This document shows positions 52,729 to 61,593 of a DNA stretch of 64,000 nucleotides, piece after piece. The translations under genes were made by a program, and so were the position numbers. The notes under the pieces were generated by a model. It was not told where the DNA came from. It was given only the letters and a program-made list of their open reading frames with translations, and ran no database searches. This DNA is from Planctomycetota bacterium. Lineage in GTDB: Bacteria; Planctomycetota; Brocadiia; Brocadiales; Brocadiaceae. Location: positions 1 through 64,000 of the forward strand of contig VGXV01000001.1 in the NCBI GenBank assembly GCA_016873165.1, in the 5' to 3' direction. How positions within the stretch are numbered: the stretch's first letter is position 1; the number at the start of each line of letters is the position of its first letter.

Positions 52729-53277
52729 TTATGCCAAGTTTAGTATTTTACGAATTGTATTTACCGTAGCATCCAAATCGTCGTTAACGACGCAATAATC
52801 ATATTTATCTTTATATTCCAGCTCTTTTTCTGCTATTTTTAAGCGATTTGCCATGTCCTGTTCTTTATTGGCATTCCTGTTAATCAGGCGCTGGCTTAAC
52901 GTTAATCGATTTGGTGGCAATAAAAAAACTGAAATAGCGTCGGGAAATTTTTCTTTAATTTGCATAGCCCCCTGCACATCAATTTCAAGAATATAAAAAA
53001 CTTCTCTTTTTATCGCATCTTTCAGCGCTTTTAAAGGTGTGCCGTAATAATAACCACAATATTCAGCATATTCGGCAAATTCTCCGTTCTTAATCATTTC
53101 CTTAAATCTGGCGTCAGAAACGAAATGATATGATTCACCATCCTTTTCATTTATTCTGGGTGAGCGTGTTGTTACAGAAATTGATTCTTCAATATTGGAA
53201 TGTTGCTTTAATAATTTACAAACTGTTGTCTTGCCAGATCCTGAAGGTCCTGAAATAATTACAATTTTCCCCATCAA
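52729..53277 (-). CDS. gmk: Guanylate kinase
   Basis: Phosphorylates GMP to GDP. The 182-residue protein shows the P-loop IISGPSGSGKTTVCKLLKQH, the GMP-binding VTTRSPRINEKDGESYHFVS, and FYILEIDVQGAMQIKEKFPD, all at expected places. It sits between yicC and coaC, a widespread order, although the usual rpoZ is not present between gmk and coaC. Confidence 0.95.
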   Translation of the reverse strand: MMGKIVIISGPSGSGKTTVCKLLKQHSNIEESISVTTRSPRINEKDGESYHFVSDARFKEMIKNGEFAEYAEYCGYYYGTPLKALKDAIKREVFYILEIDVQGAMQIKEKFPDAISVFLLPPNRLTLSQRLINRNANKEQDMANRLKIAEKELEYKDKYDYCVVNDDLDATVNTIRKILNLA

Positions 53278-53301
53278 AATATAATTTGACCGTTAAAACA
53301 T

Positions 53302-54186
53302 TTATTCAATATTAAATGATTGTTCACGAATTTTTTCAATTTCCATTTTAATATCTATTAAGTCTTTCAGTAATATAGTATCGTTTGCCTTGGAACACAT
53401 CGTATTCGTCTCGCGAAACATTTCCTGAATTATAAAATCAAGTTTCCGCCCAATAGGTTCATTTGAATCCATTGTTTCCTGCAGTTGATGTATATGACTT
53501 TTAAGTCTGTTTATTTCTTCTGCAATATCGCTTCTTTCGGCAAATATGGCAACTTCACGGCACAAATTGCTGTCAGTCAACTCAGCATCAGTTTCGGAAA
53601 GCAACATTGTCACTCTGTTATGCAGCCGTTTCGCATATTCCTGAATTATTACGGGCATTCGCACCTCGAATTTATCCATCATTGACATTATAAAATCTTT
53701 TCTTTGCAGTATATCATTTTTAATGTGGACACCTTCGTTTATTCGCATTTCCGTTAATTTTTCCAAAGCTTCATCAATGAGAGTATGGCAAATGCTCAAC
53801 AATGATTCTCTTCCATTCTCGCCATTCTTGTTTTTCTGCAAAACACCGGGTAATAATACCAGTGAATTGATGGAAATTTCATCTACGCTGCCAATTTCTC
53901 TTTTTACTTCGTTTAGTAAATGATAATACTCTTTTATTCTATCCGTGCTCAGCGTAAATTCATTTTCTTGCTGAAGTGATTTATAATTCAGAGACAAAAC
54001 AACGGAACCGCGAACAATCTTTTTTCTTATCGCACGATCAAACTCACTTTCAAAAGACTGAAATTGTTCCGGCAAACGTGTGATTATTTTTAAAAATTTG
54101 TTATTCTCGGAACGAATCTCTGCCCGTATTGAAACCTCATCATCTGTATATTCGGCCATCCCAAATCCTGTCATACTCTTAAGCAT
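53302..54186 (-). CDS. yicC: YicC-family endoribonuclease
   Basis: YicC-family proteins are RNases; E. coli YicC promotes decay of the small RNA RyhB. The 294-residue protein has the conserved opening LKSMTGFGMAEYTDDEVSIR, then AEIRSENNKFLKIITRLPEQ, a middle coiled region, and the signature C-terminus RLKSHIHQLQETMDSNEPIG, RKLDFIIQEMFRETNTMCSK and IKMEIEKIREQSFNIE. The order yicC-gmk is typical. Confidence 0.93.
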   Translation of the reverse strand: MLKSMTGFGMAEYTDDEVSIRAEIRSENNKFLKIITRLPEQFQSFESEFDRAIRKKIVRGSVVLSLNYKSLQQENEFTLSTDRIKEYYHLLNEVKREIGSVDEISINSLVLLPGVLQKNKNGENGRESLLSICHTLIDEALEKLTEMRINEGVHIKNDILQRKDFIMSMMDKFEVRMPVIIQEYAKRLHNRVTMLLSETDAELTDSNLCREVAIFAERSDIAEEINRLKSHIHQLQETMDSNEPIGRKLDFIIQEMFRETNTMCSKANDTILLKDLIDIKMEIEKIREQSFNIE

Positions 54187-54229
54187 AATAAGGCTCCATC
54201 ATTTGTAAAAAAAAGAAGCAACCGATAAA

Positions 54230-54850
54230 TCATTGCTTGTTTGCGCCTGGATTTGTTCCTTTATCTTCAACTGTCTGAGCATTCGCTGTTTGCTCTGTTT
54301 TCTCAACGGAATTCATGCCCGTTGTGTTACTATGCGATGACTGGACATTGCTTGCTTCACTATGACCATGTGTTTGTCCTTTTTGAGATACTCCCGTCAC
54401 TTCTTTCAATCCGACATTTTTGACATTGCTACTGTCTTTATCCGTATGTGAGCTATGGTCATGATCGTGATCGCACTCTTCCCCATGTTCATGATGTGCA
54501 TGTTCATGATGTTCATGAGTAATCATTGTATTTAAGTCTCTTGCAGGGGAAGAAAGTTTAAACAGGAAAATTGTAGCTACAATAAAGGCGGCTCCGATTA
54601 AATAGGTTACTTGTGTAAGAAAAGAACTTGTTCTCGTGCCAAATGCAGCCTGGTCTCCTAATCCTCCAATAGCAGCCAATCCTCCCCCTTTGCCAGACTG
54701 TAATAATATCGCTCCAATTAGAAACACGCATAAAATCGGCAATATTATCTTAAATGCGACTGCCCAATTTAAAAAAAAGAATGCATTCAGAATGCCAAAG
54801 ATAACAACAATAGCAATTCCCCATTTAAACGCTTTTTCAGCCTTAACCAT
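54230..54850 (-). CDS. secG: Preprotein translocase subunit SecG with a His-rich tail
   Basis: The N-terminal 105 residues are a SecG: two helices (VFLIGAILLQSGKGGGLAAI, the GAFGTRTSSFLTQVTYLI motif) with the conserved GGLGDQAAFGTRTSS. There is an extra hydrophobic segment ahead of it (residues 12-40). The remaining 100 residues are unusual: a dense His/Asp cluster (HEHHEHAHHEHGEECDHDHD) then a Ser/Thr/Asn/Gln-rich low-complexity tail. The tail probably lies in the cytoplasm or periplasm depending on topology and could bind Ni, Zn or Cu. Total 206 residues against the usual 75-110. Confidence 0.88.
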   Translation of the reverse strand: MVKAEKAFKWGIAIVVIFGILNAFFFLNWAVAFKIILPILCVFLIGAILLQSGKGGGLAAIGGLGDQAAFGTRTSSFLTQVTYLIGAAFIVATIFLFKLSSPARDLNTMITHEHHEHAHHEHGEECDHDHDHSSHTDKDSSNVKNVGLKEVTGVSQKGQTHGHSEASNVQSSHSNTTGMNSVEKTEQTANAQTVEDKGTNPGANKQ

Positions 54851-54898
54851 CTAACTCTCCCACCTATTCATAATAAAATCACCCTATCAAACTAAAAA

Positions 54899-55678
54899 TC
54901 AACAACCTGCAACTACTTCAATAATTTTTAAAAAAGATTCCAGTTCGAGGCTTGCACCACCAACCAGAAGACCATTAATTTCCGACTGATTTATTAATGC
55001 ACCGGTATTATCTGCTTTTACACTTCCTCCATATAAAATACTTAATTTCTTTGCAATATCGTCGCCATAGTCTCCAGACAAGATTGTTCTTATAAACGAA
55101 TGAACTTCATTCGCCTGTGCAGGAGATGCTGTTTTTCCTGTGCCAATAGCCCAAACCGGTTCATAGGCAATAACAACCTCCTTCACCATTTCAGTATTTA
55201 CAGCATGCAATCCATTTTTCAGTTGCCGCAAAACAACATCTTTCGTTCTCCCGGTTTCTCTTTCTTCTAACGTTTCACCAACACAAAGTACCGGAGTCAA
55301 TCCGCAGGACAAAGCTTTTTTAACTTTTCCATTTATAAAAAAATCGTCTTCTCCAAAAATGTGCCTTCTCTCTGAATGGCCAACAAGTACGTGAGAACAC
55401 CCTACTTCCTTCAACATCGGGGCGGCAACTTCTCCTGTAAATGCTCCACAATTTTCACTGTGCATATTTTGTGCAGCAACACAAATCGTACTTCCTTCCA
55501 AAACAACACAAATATCCTTTAAAAAAACATAAGGCGGACAGATGCCACACAAAACCTCATTTTTCCCATCCAGAACAGTTTTCAAAGACCGGGCATACTG
55601 CACCCCGTCTTTTAACGATTTGTTCATTTTCCAATTTCCGAGAATAATAGGCCTGTTCTTCTTACCGTTTGAATTCAA
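54899..55678 (-). CDS. tpiA: Triosephosphate isomerase
   Basis: Interconverts dihydroxyacetone phosphate and glyceraldehyde 3-phosphate. The active-site motifs are all present: ILGNWKMN, HVLVGHSERRHIFGEDD, VVIAYEPVWAIGTGKTASPA and LYGGSVKADN with the phosphate-binding loop. The length of 259 residues is normal. It begins 6 bp after the pheA stop, so the two are cotranscribed. Confidence 0.96.
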   Translation of the reverse strand: MNSNGKKNRPIILGNWKMNKSLKDGVQYARSLKTVLDGKNEVLCGICPPYVFLKDICVVLEGSTICVAAQNMHSENCGAFTGEVAAPMLKEVGCSHVLVGHSERRHIFGEDDFFINGKVKKALSCGLTPVLCVGETLEERETGRTKDVVLRQLKNGLHAVNTEMVKEVVIAYEPVWAIGTGKTASPAQANEVHSFIRTILSGDYGDDIAKKLSILYGGSVKADNTGALINQSEINGLLVGGASLELESFLKIIEVVAGC

Positions 55679-55684
55679 TGCCTC

Positions 55685-56764
55685 TTAATCTCCCTTGGGA
55701 AAAGATCCGAGAATTTTTACATCAAAACATTTTTTTGATATATCTTCAAGCGCCTTTTGCACATTTTTGTCTGATACATGTCCCTCAAAATCCAAATAAA
55801 AGCAGTATTCCCATGCCTTTTTTCGTGTAGGCAAGGATTCAATATTTGTAAGATTAATATCGTACGTTTTAAAAGGCTCTAAAATCTCAAATAATGCCCC
55901 CGGACGATTTTTCACATAACACATTATCGCCGTTTTGTCTTTCCCACTGGGACCACTATACTCTTTCCCAAGAATAAAAAACCGTGTGGTATTATTCGGC
56001 TCGTCTTCAATATTTTCAAAAAGAATTTTTAAGCCGTACTTATGAGAAATTTCAGCATTGCCAATCACGGCAAAATGTTGGCCTGTATTCGATTTCTGTG
56101 CATCCTCAACAATTCTCGCAGCCTCAGCGCTACTACTCATTTCAACAAGTTCAACACAAGGAAGGTTCTTTGCCAGCCAATTTTTACATTGTGTCAGGAT
56201 TTGTGGTTTAGAAAATACCTTTTTTATTTCCTCTTTTTTGCAGTTTGCCATCAAAAAGTGATGGATGGGCAGAATTATCTCAGAACAGACCTTTACCTCA
56301 TATTCAACAAACATATTTAATGTTTCACGAATGCCACCCTCAATAGTATTCTCAACGGGTACAATGCCATAATCGCTTCTGTTGCCGGCTACATCCCTAA
56401 ATACACCATCAATTCCTCTGGCAGGCACGTACTCAACAGATGAACCAAATTTCCGTTTTGCTGCAAAGTAACTAAATGTTCCTTCCGGACCAAGATAAGA
56501 AACTTTAATTGCTTTCTCCAGCACCAATGAACCTGCCATCAGCTCACGGTATACTGCCTTTAAACATTCATTTGATAAAGGCCCTTTATTTTTCGATGTT
56601 ATTCGTAAGTAAACTTCCTGCTCTCTCTTGGGAACGTAAACCTGCGCACGATTCTGTTGTTTAATTTCACCGATCTTTAAAACAAATTTTGCCCTTTCGT
56701 TGAGTAAATCCACAATCTTATCATCAATTCTGTCAATTTCATTCCTTAAATCATCTATGTTCAT
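55685..56764 (-). CDS. pheA: Chorismate mutase/prephenate dehydratase (P-protein)
   Basis: A bifunctional enzyme of phenylalanine synthesis. Residues 1-85 form the AroQ chorismate mutase (DDLRNEIDRIDDKIVDLLNE, GEIKQQNRAQVYVPKRE). Residues 90-270 form prephenate dehydratase (SYLGPEGTFSYFAAKRKFGS, GIVPVENTIEGGIRETLNMF, NNTTRFFILGKE). Residues 280-355 form the ACT domain for Phe feedback (CYVKNRPGALFEILEPFKTY, LTNIESLPTRKKAWEYCFYL). The gene heads the long minus-strand run that ends at pgsA. Confidence 0.96.
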   Translation of the reverse strand: MNIDDLRNEIDRIDDKIVDLLNERAKFVLKIGEIKQQNRAQVYVPKREQEVYLRITSKNKGPLSNECLKAVYRELMAGSLVLEKAIKVSYLGPEGTFSYFAAKRKFGSSVEYVPARGIDGVFRDVAGNRSDYGIVPVENTIEGGIRETLNMFVEYEVKVCSEIILPIHHFLMANCKKEEIKKVFSKPQILTQCKNWLAKNLPCVELVEMSSSAEAARIVEDAQKSNTGQHFAVIGNAEISHKYGLKILFENIEDEPNNTTRFFILGKEYSGPSGKDKTAIMCYVKNRPGALFEILEPFKTYDINLTNIESLPTRKKAWEYCFYLDFEGHVSDKNVQKALEDISKKCFDVKILGSFPKGD

Positions 56765-57139
56765 GTTTATTTTAACTGATTAACCACATTGCTTATTTAA
56801 TGGTTAGTTATTGATTACAAAGCATTTATAGGTAAAATTTTATGTAAATTTATCACAATTCTTCGTGAGAGTCAATAAAATTAAGTTATTTCCATTTTTT
56901 TAATTGACTGTAGACAAAACATTGTTAAAATCAGTGAAATAAAAATAAGGTATAGCTCTAATATTTTGCATTAAGGCATGTTATGATTTAAATTGTAACA
57001 ATGCCATTGTTCTTTGGAATATTATTTTTATGATTGATTTATTATTTTCCTGCCCAATTTTTACTATTGGTATTTGTATTTTTTAAGTATTTGTATTATA
57101 TGAATTTATATTAAAAAGTTCAGAAAGGATTGTATATTT
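56765..57139. other. Divergent promoter region between pheA and the NYN gene
   Basis: 375 bp of strongly AT-rich sequence with no open frame, no palindrome of note and no recognisable RNA. It must contain divergent promoters. A Shine-Dalgarno-like AGAAAGGA lies at 57121 for the NYN gene. I see nothing else. Confidence 0.35.
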
Positions 57140-57673
57140 ATGGTAGGAGGGAAAATAAGAAACTCTCAACAAAGGATTGGAATATTTGTTGATGTTCAAA
57201 ATATGTTTTATTCTGCAAAGGCGTTACATCAGTCTAAGATTGACTATAGTAAACTTCTTATAGAAATAGTTGCAGGGAGAATTTTAGTTCGGGCAATAGC
57301 ATACATCGTACAAAAACCAGACGTTGATCAATCCAGCTTTACAGATGCGTTGTGCCGATTAGGTTATGAAATTAAAACAAAGGAATTGCGATTAAGGCCC
57401 GATGGCACTGCGAAAGGTGATTGGGATATGGGCATAGCAATTGATACCATATCGATTGCATGCAAATTAGATACGGTTGTATTAGTTACCGGGGACGGGG
57501 ATTTTGTACCTCTGGTAGAATTATTGAAATATCACGGTTGCAGGGTTGAAACCGTTTCATTCAGACGCAGCACTGCTATTGAACTCATAAATGCTTCTAC
57601 GAAATATACTGCTATTGAAGAATCTATGTTATTCAAAGAAAAAAAGTTTCAGAAAAATGATTCTACAAACTAA
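57140..57673 (+). CDS. NYN-domain (LabA/DUF88) PIN-like RNase
   Basis: A 177-residue protein of the LabA/DUF88 family. The PIN-like acidic residues are visible: IGIFVDVQNMFYS (first Asp), GDWDMGIAIDTI and VVLVTGDGDFVPLVELLKYH (the DGDF motif), followed by GCRVETVSFRRSTAIELINA. Such proteins are probable RNases. It overlaps rnc by 17 bp, so the pair is translationally coupled and may act together in RNA processing. Confidence 0.85.
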   Translation: MVGGKIRNSQQRIGIFVDVQNMFYSAKALHQSKIDYSKLLIEIVAGRILVRAIAYIVQKPDVDQSSFTDALCRLGYEIKTKELRLRPDGTAKGDWDMGIAIDTISIACKLDTVVLVTGDGDFVPLVELLKYHGCRVETVSFRRSTAIELINASTKYTAIEESMLFKEKKFQKNDSTN

Positions 57674-58385
57674 CCCGCATATACAGCCGGAAAAACTTAT
57701 TGCGTGTCAGAACGTTATTGGCTACTCTTTTAAAAAAACAGTATTACTCGAAAAGGCATTAACGCATACCTCGTGCAGGGTTGAAAATAATTTTTCAAAC
57801 GAGCGATTAGAATTCCTGGGCGATGCGGTGCTTGGAATGATCATTTCAGACTATCTTTACAAAACAATGCCCCATTACACCGAAGGAGAACTCACGAATG
57901 TAAAGTCCGTTGTCGTAAGTCAATCAACGCTTGCAAAAGTTGGTATGGAGGCTGGTTTAAAAGAATTTCTATCGGTAGGAAGAGGACTCAATGTCAAAGA
58001 CATTTTTCCGGAATCATTACTTGCCAATGTTTTTGAGGCGTTAATTGCCGCAATTTACCTTGATAGCGGAATAGATGCCGCAGGTGAATTTACCTTAAAA
58101 TTTTTAAAGAAGGAAATTGATCTCGTCTGTAAAAACCAGCACAAGAAAAATTATAAATCAATATTGCAGCAATACAGCCAGAAAGAATATGGCATTACGC
58201 CGAATTACCGGTTATTGCAACAAATAGGGCCTGATCACGGCAAATCTTTCGAAATAGTGGTGTCAATTAAGGGTAACGAATACGGCAGGGGATGGGGAAA
58301 AAGTAAAAAAGAAGCAGAACAATCTGCAGCAAAAGAGGCATTGAAAATCCTAACACCCGATTCATTTTTCTGCATGAACACGTAA
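57657..58385 (+). CDS. rnc: Ribonuclease III
   Basis: Double-strand RNA endonuclease for rRNA and mRNA processing. I start it at ATG 57657, within the end of the NYN gene, giving 242 residues. The catalytic signature NERLEFLGDAVLGMIISDYL is present, with EGELTNVKSVVVSQSTLA and ANVFEALIAAIYLDSG carrying the second acidic cluster. The C-terminal double-stranded-RNA-binding domain (YKSILQQYSQKEYGITPNYR, GRGWGKSKKEAEQSAAKEAL) is complete. Confidence 0.94.
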   Translation: MILQTNPHIQPEKLIACQNVIGYSFKKTVLLEKALTHTSCRVENNFSNERLEFLGDAVLGMIISDYLYKTMPHYTEGELTNVKSVVVSQSTLAKVGMEAGLKEFLSVGRGLNVKDIFPESLLANVFEALIAAIYLDSGIDAAGEFTLKFLKKEIDLVCKNQHKKNYKSILQQYSQKEYGITPNYRLLQQIGPDHGKSFEIVVSIKGNEYGRGWGKSKKEAEQSAAKEALKILTPDSFFCMNT

Positions 58386-58420
58386 TTCTTTTTGTTATAA
58401 ACGATTAAAGGAGACAATTT

Positions 58421-58654
58421 ATGGTGAGACAATTGAATAAAAAGAAAATAGTTGGCATTTGTCCCGTAGGAATTAAAAAAGCAATATGTCCGAGCATTAA
58501 AAAAACAAGGCAACTACATACGCAATTAATGATTGCGCAAAGGCAGAAGAATGCCGATCCCGTACAAATTGAAAATCTCAGAAATTCCCTAAAGGCAAGA
58601 AGAACTCAGGGTATAGCGGCTGAATGCGAAACCTGTATCTATAACACTCGTTAA
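58421..58654 (+). CDS. Small Cys-containing hypothetical protein
   Basis: A 77-residue basic protein following rnc by 35 bp, with AAAGGAGAC before the ATG, so it is likely translated. Cysteines occur in ICPVGIKKAICPSIKK near the N-terminus and in AECETCIYNTR at the C-terminus, a possible metal site. The middle is a helical hairpin (QLHTQLMIAQRQKNADPVQI). I do not recognise the family. Confidence 0.55.
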   Translation: MVRQLNKKKIVGICPVGIKKAICPSIKKTRQLHTQLMIAQRQKNADPVQIENLRNSLKARRTQGIAAECETCIYNTR

Positions 58655-58673
58655 TTTCCAGGCTGTTGATGCG

Positions 58674-59189
58674 TTATGCATTATTTAACATGCCGTGTTC
58701 CATATAGGGATATTCAAGAAGTTGTGACATCTCGGAAGTGAGTGATTCGATTTCCGCTTCGTTGATATTCGGGTTAAAAACAAAATATTCTTTGTTTTCT
58801 TTCGGATATTGAACAACGATACATTCTGCGCCTTCCTGTTTTTGCAGGTCTTTGAATTTAAATATCTTTTTCCTCATCAGATACAATGCTAAAACATATC
58901 GCAGATTTTTTTTGTGGGTCTCTTCGCTCCCTTCCAACCGGCAAAATATATCCAGAATCACACTGATATTAACAAGTCTTTGAACCGGTTTGTCTTGTCT
59001 GAGCACCCTTGTTTTCCAGAAAGAAAAAAGATGAGCAAGGGCGTCCTTTTTCCAGCAGACAGCGCAAAAATCTTTTCGAGAAAAGCTTTCGTTTTCATCA
59101 AAAAGGGCTGAATAATACTCCTCTTCTTCCTCGAATTTTTTTTCACAAGCGCTACATTCGGTATTTCCTTTACTTATTTTCCATTCCAT
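58674..59189 (-). CDS. Zinc-ribbon hypothetical protein
   Basis: A 171-residue cytoplasmic protein. The N-terminus has a likely zinc site, CSACEKKFEEEEEYYSALFD followed by FCAVCWKK (two CxxC pairs 26 residues apart). The rest is helical with RVLRQDKPVQRLVNISVILD, IFCRLEGSEETHKKNLRYVL and a terminal YLMRKKIFKFKDLQKQEGAE. It resembles uncharacterised planctomycete proteins of this layout, from memory. It starts 5 bp after the cyclodeaminase-like gene, so it is in that operon. Confidence 0.55.
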   Translation of the reverse strand: MEWKISKGNTECSACEKKFEEEEEYYSALFDENESFSRKDFCAVCWKKDALAHLFSFWKTRVLRQDKPVQRLVNISVILDIFCRLEGSEETHKKNLRYVLALYLMRKKIFKFKDLQKQEGAECIVVQYPKENKEYFVFNPNINEAEIESLTSEMSQLLEYPYMEHGMLNNA

Positions 59190-59194
59190 AGCCG

Positions 59195-59836
59195 TTATGG
59201 GTTTTTCCCCTTATATAATTTTTTTTGTACGACACTATAAATATCATCATAATACTCTTTAGCTTTTTTGTCAGCACGATGCATCTCATTTTGCACCTTT
59301 TGAACAATTTCCCGATTCTTAATATGCGAAAGATTAATATCAACATTTACCTTTCCGCTTTTAAACGCTGCATCCGCGAGTATTGCGGCCACACACACTT
59401 CAGATATAAGGCTTGGATTGGCAATATCCGCCAGTTCATGAGTCAGCCTTAACACATAAAGAGATGCCATTGCAGTTTTTAACGGAACTATCATCGCAAA
59501 TATCGTTGCCCTTCTAATGGATTCAGATCTCAGTTTTTTTTCGCTATCACTAAAGTTCGGCATTCGAAGCGCCTTATCAACTTCATTGAAAACATTAACA
59601 TCTTCCTGTATCAATGATGCTAATACCTCTTTGCTCTTTTTACATTCATTCAGCAGTTCCTTTAACCGGGCAGTGTTTTCCCCAAATCCTTCTTTTCCAG
59701 CAGTAAAATTAATTGACATCAATGCCATTGCTGAAGCCAATGCGCCAACCAAAGCGGACACACTTCCCCCTCCGGGAGCGGGAATATCTGCGGCAGAATC
59801 ATTTAAATACTTTTCAACGGACTCACGCAGGTACAT
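59195..59836 (-). CDS. Cyclodeaminase/cyclohydrolase-like folate enzyme
   Basis: A 213-residue member of the FTCD-C/FchA family, which deaminates formimino-tetrahydrofolate or hydrolyses methenyl-tetrahydrofolate. Signatures: SAADIPAPGGGSVSALVGAL then ASAMALMSINFTAGKEG, LIQEDVNVFNEVDKALRMPN, and ANPSLISEVCVAAILADAAF then KSGKVNVDINLSHIKN. It may act in one-carbon metabolism. The two-base gap to the upstream L,D-transpeptidase gene shows cotranscription. Confidence 0.88.
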   Translation of the reverse strand: MYLRESVEKYLNDSAADIPAPGGGSVSALVGALASAMALMSINFTAGKEGFGENTARLKELLNECKKSKEVLASLIQEDVNVFNEVDKALRMPNFSDSEKKLRSESIRRATIFAMIVPLKTAMASLYVLRLTHELADIANPSLISEVCVAAILADAAFKSGKVNVDINLSHIKNREIVQKVQNEMHRADKKAKEYYDDIYSVVQKKLYKGKNP

Positions 59837-59842
59837 AGAATA

Positions 59843-60796
59843 TTATTTCTGAATGACGATTTCTGTATCAGATGTGACAAAATCATACATTTCTTCAACG
59901 TCTTCATTTTTCATCCGGACACAACCATCTGAAGATGCAGTGCCAATCGTCTCCGGCAAGGTTGTGCCATGTATTCCGAATCCGACAAGATTCTCTTTTT
60001 CCTTAAAACCGATCCATCGAGTTCCCAATATATTATTCTCGTCTCCGTAAGGATAAACACCTCCCTGGGGTGAATACCATGTTGGGTTTGCCATTTTATT
60101 TTTTACTTCAAACACGCCTTCCGGCGTTTTATCATTCTTGCCGGTGCCAATGCGATATTGTTTTACATAATGATCATCCATTAACACCGTTAAGGTAAAT
60201 TCATTTTTGCTCACCAAAACCTTTGTTTTGCCTTTTAAAATTTTGAGGTTTTCCCCGATATTCAACCGTGCATCAGATTTTTTGTTTATTCGCATAATAA
60301 GTTCATAATTTGTATTAAATTGCTTTGCAATCCGCGTCAATGTATCCCCTGCCTGAACGGCATACATTACTGCATCTTCTGAAGGTTTTGAAGAAAATAT
60401 CAGTTCTCTGTTTAATTCATCCAGTAATTCTTTTATTTCATTCTGTTTTTCGGGAATTTTTTTATTCAGAAAAATTTCTGAAAGATAATTTCTGACCTCG
60501 TAATTCTTCCCCTCTTTTAAATATTCTTCAATTATGCCAATATTAAGTTTATTGTTTTTCCCCTTTACATGCTCATTGCTCAGCGCCGTTTCTTTTTTGT
60601 TATTTTTCAGATCATCAGAACTTATGATTATATCTTTTTTAAACAATATAATATCATCTTTTCCTGCTAACAAAACGGGTGCATCATACTCCCATTCAGC
60701 ATAAATACAAGTGTTGCCATACGAAAATAATCCACTATGTAAAGGAATTAATAAAAAGGAAAACAATACTGTTTTGTTCAAAGCAATTTTTTTCAT
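59843..60796 (-). CDS. LysM and L,D-transpeptidase (YkuD) envelope protein
   Basis: An exported peptidoglycan cross-linking enzyme. I start it at ATG 60796 (MKKIALNKTVLFSFLLIPLH), which gives a good signal peptide; the frame is open to 60856. A LysM repeat lies in the middle (YAVQAGDTLTRIAKQFNTNY, IMRINKKSDARLNIGENLKI). The C-terminal YkuD domain has IGFKEKENLVGFGIHGTT and the catalytic motif IGTASSDGCVRMKNEDVEEM with its Cys. It points to a peptidoglycan-type wall; in the motA-motB transcript. Confidence 0.9.
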   Translation of the reverse strand: MKKIALNKTVLFSFLLIPLHSGLFSYGNTCIYAEWEYDAPVLLAGKDDIILFKKDIIISSDDLKNNKKETALSNEHVKGKNNKLNIGIIEEYLKEGKNYEVRNYLSEIFLNKKIPEKQNEIKELLDELNRELIFSSKPSEDAVMYAVQAGDTLTRIAKQFNTNYELIMRINKKSDARLNIGENLKILKGKTKVLVSKNEFTLTVLMDDHYVKQYRIGTGKNDKTPEGVFEVKNKMANPTWYSPQGGVYPYGDENNILGTRWIGFKEKENLVGFGIHGTTLPETIGTASSDGCVRMKNEDVEEMYDFVTSDTEIVIQK

Positions 60797-60880
60797 AAAT
60801 GACGGATTAATAACCCTCCTCCCTTGTAATATCATCAAACCGGTTGAAAAAAACACTTAAAAATATTGTAACTTTCACTT

Positions 60881-61561
60881 TCATCTCAATCTATTGATAA
60901 CAATAGATACTCTGTCGTTGTATCTGTCACCGCCGGGACTTTTCACAAAAGAACTATTATTGCCGTGTCCCACAGTTATTAATCTTTTATGTGAAATATT
61001 CCCCTGTTCATGCAAATACTCGGCAACGGTTTTTGCCCTTAATACGGACAATTTCCAGCTTGAATCGTATTTTTTAGAAGATTGGAAATCGGTTCTTGTA
61101 TGTCCCTCTATTGTCAGCAAAACCGGTCTGTCTATAACCAAATCAACCAGATTATTTAATGAATTCATTCCCTCCAGCGATAACGTGGCGTCATTCTCTT
61201 CAAAATATATTACTACCGCGGCAGGGATATAATCTGCCTCATCTTCCATTTTATCTATTTCTTTATCCCCTGTTTTTGCCGGAACATTATCGGTATCTTC
61301 ATCAGAGATATACTTTAGATCATGTATTCTTTTGCTCTCTTCAATACTGTTGCCTGAAAATAGTCCACCCATACCCAATGTTGCCACATTTTCATTATAT
61401 GCCTTCTGAAACGATTCCATTAATTTCTTGTTTTTTTCTTCAGTAAAGGTATTCAGTATAATAAAAAAAGCCAACAGCAATGTCGCCAATGCCCCATAAC
61501 TAAGCAAAAACATGTCCGGCGGCTTTACAGGGGGAAAAGATTTTCTTCTTTTGGAAGACAT
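60881..61561 (-). CDS. MotB-like protein without the channel Asp
   Basis: A 226-residue MotB homologue. The single N-terminal helix reads LSYGALATLLLAFFIILNTF, with Ala24 where functional MotB has the proton-binding Asp. The C-terminal OmpA/peptidoglycan-binding domain is well kept: VLLTIEGHTRTDFQ, SWKLSVLRAKTVAEYLHEQG, RLITVGHGNNSS and YNDRVSIVINRL. It may anchor a stator with the neighbouring MotB, or bind peptidoglycan in another role. It follows the other motB-like gene by 32 bp. Confidence 0.8.
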   Translation of the reverse strand: MSSKRRKSFPPVKPPDMFLLSYGALATLLLAFFIILNTFTEEKNKKLMESFQKAYNENVATLGMGGLFSGNSIEESKRIHDLKYISDEDTDNVPAKTGDKEIDKMEDEADYIPAAVVIYFEENDATLSLEGMNSLNNLVDLVIDRPVLLTIEGHTRTDFQSSKKYDSSWKLSVLRAKTVAEYLHEQGNISHKRLITVGHGNNSSFVKSPGGDRYNDRVSIVINRLR

Positions 61562-61593
61562 TTAAGCATATTCTCCGTAAATTTTTAAAAATA

